15,233 nt of DNA, from the NCBI GenBank assembly GCA_947176615.1, contig CAMWRO010000040.1:1-15233 (forward strand), in the 5' to 3' direction. Position 1 is the stretch's first letter. Every line of letters begins with the position of its first letter. Below are positions 13,982-15,233 of this stretch, one piece after another. A program made the position numbers and the translations under genes. The notes under the pieces were generated by a model that saw only the letters and a list, made by a program, of their open reading frames with translations, searched no databases and was not told the origin of the DNA. The DNA comes from an uncultured Porphyromonadaceae bacterium. Its GTDB lineage: Bacteria > Bacteroidota > Bacteroidia > Bacteroidales > Muribaculaceae.

Positions 13982-15028
13982 TCAATCAGTGGGGATTACG
14001 GGACGGATTGTACCGTCAGGGTTAAAACTAAGGCGGTCAATGCACACTTGGCGGTGGATGCCCGGAGCCTTGTCGCGGTCGATATAGTCTTTATTTATAC
14101 GGTGATAAACGATGCGCCACTCATCAGTACCCGGAATGTTGATGACCGAGTTATGGGCGGGGCCATAGATTTCCTTGCCGGGATTCTGACGAAGTATCAC
14201 CGGCTCGTCGGCCACCTTTATCCTGCCGAGCGGAGAATCACCCGTCCCGTAGGCCACATGATAATTCGGAGAGCCGGTATCATCGACCGACCACATATAA
14301 TAATATAGGCCGTCGCGATAGAAGACGTATGGAGCCTCGCGGAAAGCATGAGTTTCGAGCGTGCCTCCCTCGGGAGTCATGACAGTGACAGTCGCGGGGT
14401 CAATCGAGACCAAGTCATCGTTCAGCTCGGCACCCGCCATATAGCCGTTGCCCCAATAGAGGAAGTATTTCCCCGAAACAGGGTCGCGGAACACATCCAC
14501 GTCAATCTGCTGCCCTCCGCCCGTGGGCGAGTCAGCCACAATCGGACGGCCCGAATCGGTAAACGGCCCCGCAGGGTCATCGCTCACCGCCACGCCGATT
14601 TCCTTGCGGTCAGTCAAGGGATTGTGGCCACTGTAATAGAAATAATACCGGTAGCCGTCACCCTCCTTGCGCTCGATAATGGCCGGAGCCCAAGCGTTGC
14701 CGGTAGACCACGGCACCTGTTCCGACTTCAGGTCGAGAATGACACCCTCGTCGGTCCAGTTGACAAGGTCAGTCGACGAAAACACGCTGAAATAATGGCC
14801 TCCCCATCCCGGCACACCATCGGTGGTCGAATAGACGTAATACTTCCCCGTCTTCTCTGAAAAAAGTATCTCGGGGTCGGCATGGAAATCAGGCAGAATG
14901 GGATTATGGCCGTTGTCAAGAGCCGAAAGCTCCATTTCAGCCGCAGCAGGCACAGTAACGGCACTGTCGGCCGCGGCACACACCCACAACGGCAACACCG
15001 AAAGGGCAACAAAACTAAATATTCTCAT
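13982..15028 (-). CDS. Glycoside hydrolase family 43 enzyme (348 aa)
   Basis: A signal sequence (residues 1 to about 20) includes a cysteine at position 17 in LPLWVCAAAD, so signal peptidase I or, less likely, lipoprotein processing is possible. The rest is a single five-bladed GH43 propeller. D51 in DFHADPEI is the expected general base, the Asp in DVDVF (176-180) the pKa-tuning residue, and E231 in REAPYVF the general acid; NAWAPAII (111-118) is the usual second-blade motif. GH43 enzymes invert configuration and act on arabinosides, xylosides or beta-1,3-galactans; the subfamily cannot be told here. There is no accessory carbohydrate-binding domain at this length. It is first in a two-gene operon with GH2, which points to removal of arabinose or galactose from a pectin, arabinogalactan or similar glycan. 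Confidence 0.93.
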   Translation of the reverse strand: MRIFSFVALSVLPLWVCAAADSAVTVPAAAEMELSALDNGHNPILPDFHADPEILFSEKTGKYYVYSTTDGVPGWGGHYFSVFSSTDLVNWTDEGVILDLKSEQVPWSTGNAWAPAIIERKEGDGYRYYFYYSGHNPLTDRKEIGVAVSDDPAGPFTDSGRPIVADSPTGGGQQIDVDVFRDPVSGKYFLYWGNGYMAGAELNDDLVSIDPATVTVMTPEGGTLETHAFREAPYVFYRDGLYYYMWSVDDTGSPNYHVAYGTGDSPLGRIKVADEPVILRQNPGKEIYGPAHNSVINIPGTDEWRIVYHRINKDYIDRDKAPGIHRQVCIDRLSFNPDGTIRPVIPTD

Positions 15029-15233
15029 AACTATATTTTTTCATGGTTTTCCTCTACAAAAATACAGAAAAATCCCGAAACTCCCCTACTCATCTCCACA
15101 AAAGTCAAATTAATCGCACAGCCAACGGATAGCACAACAAGGGGAAAATGCCAAGTCATTGGTCATGATAATATGTATTAATTACAAAGTCAAGATTTAT
15201 TACCGAATAAGCACTCCCCGGTATCAAAAGAAA
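15029..15233. other. Upstream region of the GH43-GH2 operon
   Basis: These 205 bases show no gene. On the minus strand TATTTTTG (15057-15064) is a possible -7 promoter box, 28 bases before the GH43 start, without a clear -33 element. An imperfect palindrome (ATG-CCAA-GTCA-TTGG-T-CAT, 15148-15166) could be an operator. The stretch is A/T-rich and may continue into a further intergenic region beyond the window. Confidence 0.4.

Overview
The window reads as a chromosomal segment of a gut Bacteroidales bacterium, most likely of the Muribaculaceae or a close relative. This is inference from gene content (DUF4301 protein, GldB-like lipoprotein, Eis-like GNAT, secreted GH43 and GH2 enzymes), from Bacteroidetes-type promoters (TAnnTTTG around -7, TTTG around -33), from starts without Shine-Dalgarno sequences, and from a moderate G+C. 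No rRNA, tRNA, insertion sequence, phage gene or CRISPR array was seen.

Layout. (1) Bases 1-1716, plus strand: a tight operon of a truncated multi-pass membrane protein (probably an ABC permease subunit), a YtrA-type GntR regulator and a membrane-anchored DUF2807-like protein. It ends at a G+C-rich two-way terminator (1760-1805). (2) Bases 1823-9654, minus strand: a long co-directional run, in transcription order SPOR-tailed amidase, MCE/MlaD protein, TPR protein, DUF4301 protein, GNAT acetyltransferase, engB GTPase and a 52-residue charged protein. The first part looks like cell-envelope work (peptidoglycan hydrolysis, lipid transport); engB serves ribosome assembly. (3) Bases 9784-11506, plus strand: a GldB-like lipoprotein, a terminator, then a strong promoter and a structured leader ahead of a thioredoxin-fold protein that lacks the CxxC. 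(4) Bases 11649-15028, minus strand: a translationally coupled GH43-GH2 pair, both exported, probably part of a plant or host glycan utilisation locus.

The points most worth a second look are: the leader at 10897-10998, where helices can form a pseudoknot inside a closing stem and also overlap a 31-codon ORF; 7-bp-period tandem repeats placed at stop codons (3804-3877 as a near-perfect 32-bp hairpin, 11608-11652 as a direct array); an 18-bp perfect palindrome right after the gldB-like stop; and motifs suggesting that the DUF4301 protein is a UDP-sugar-pyrophosphorylase-like enzyme. Gene boundaries are well supported; substrates and regulation are mostly inference.
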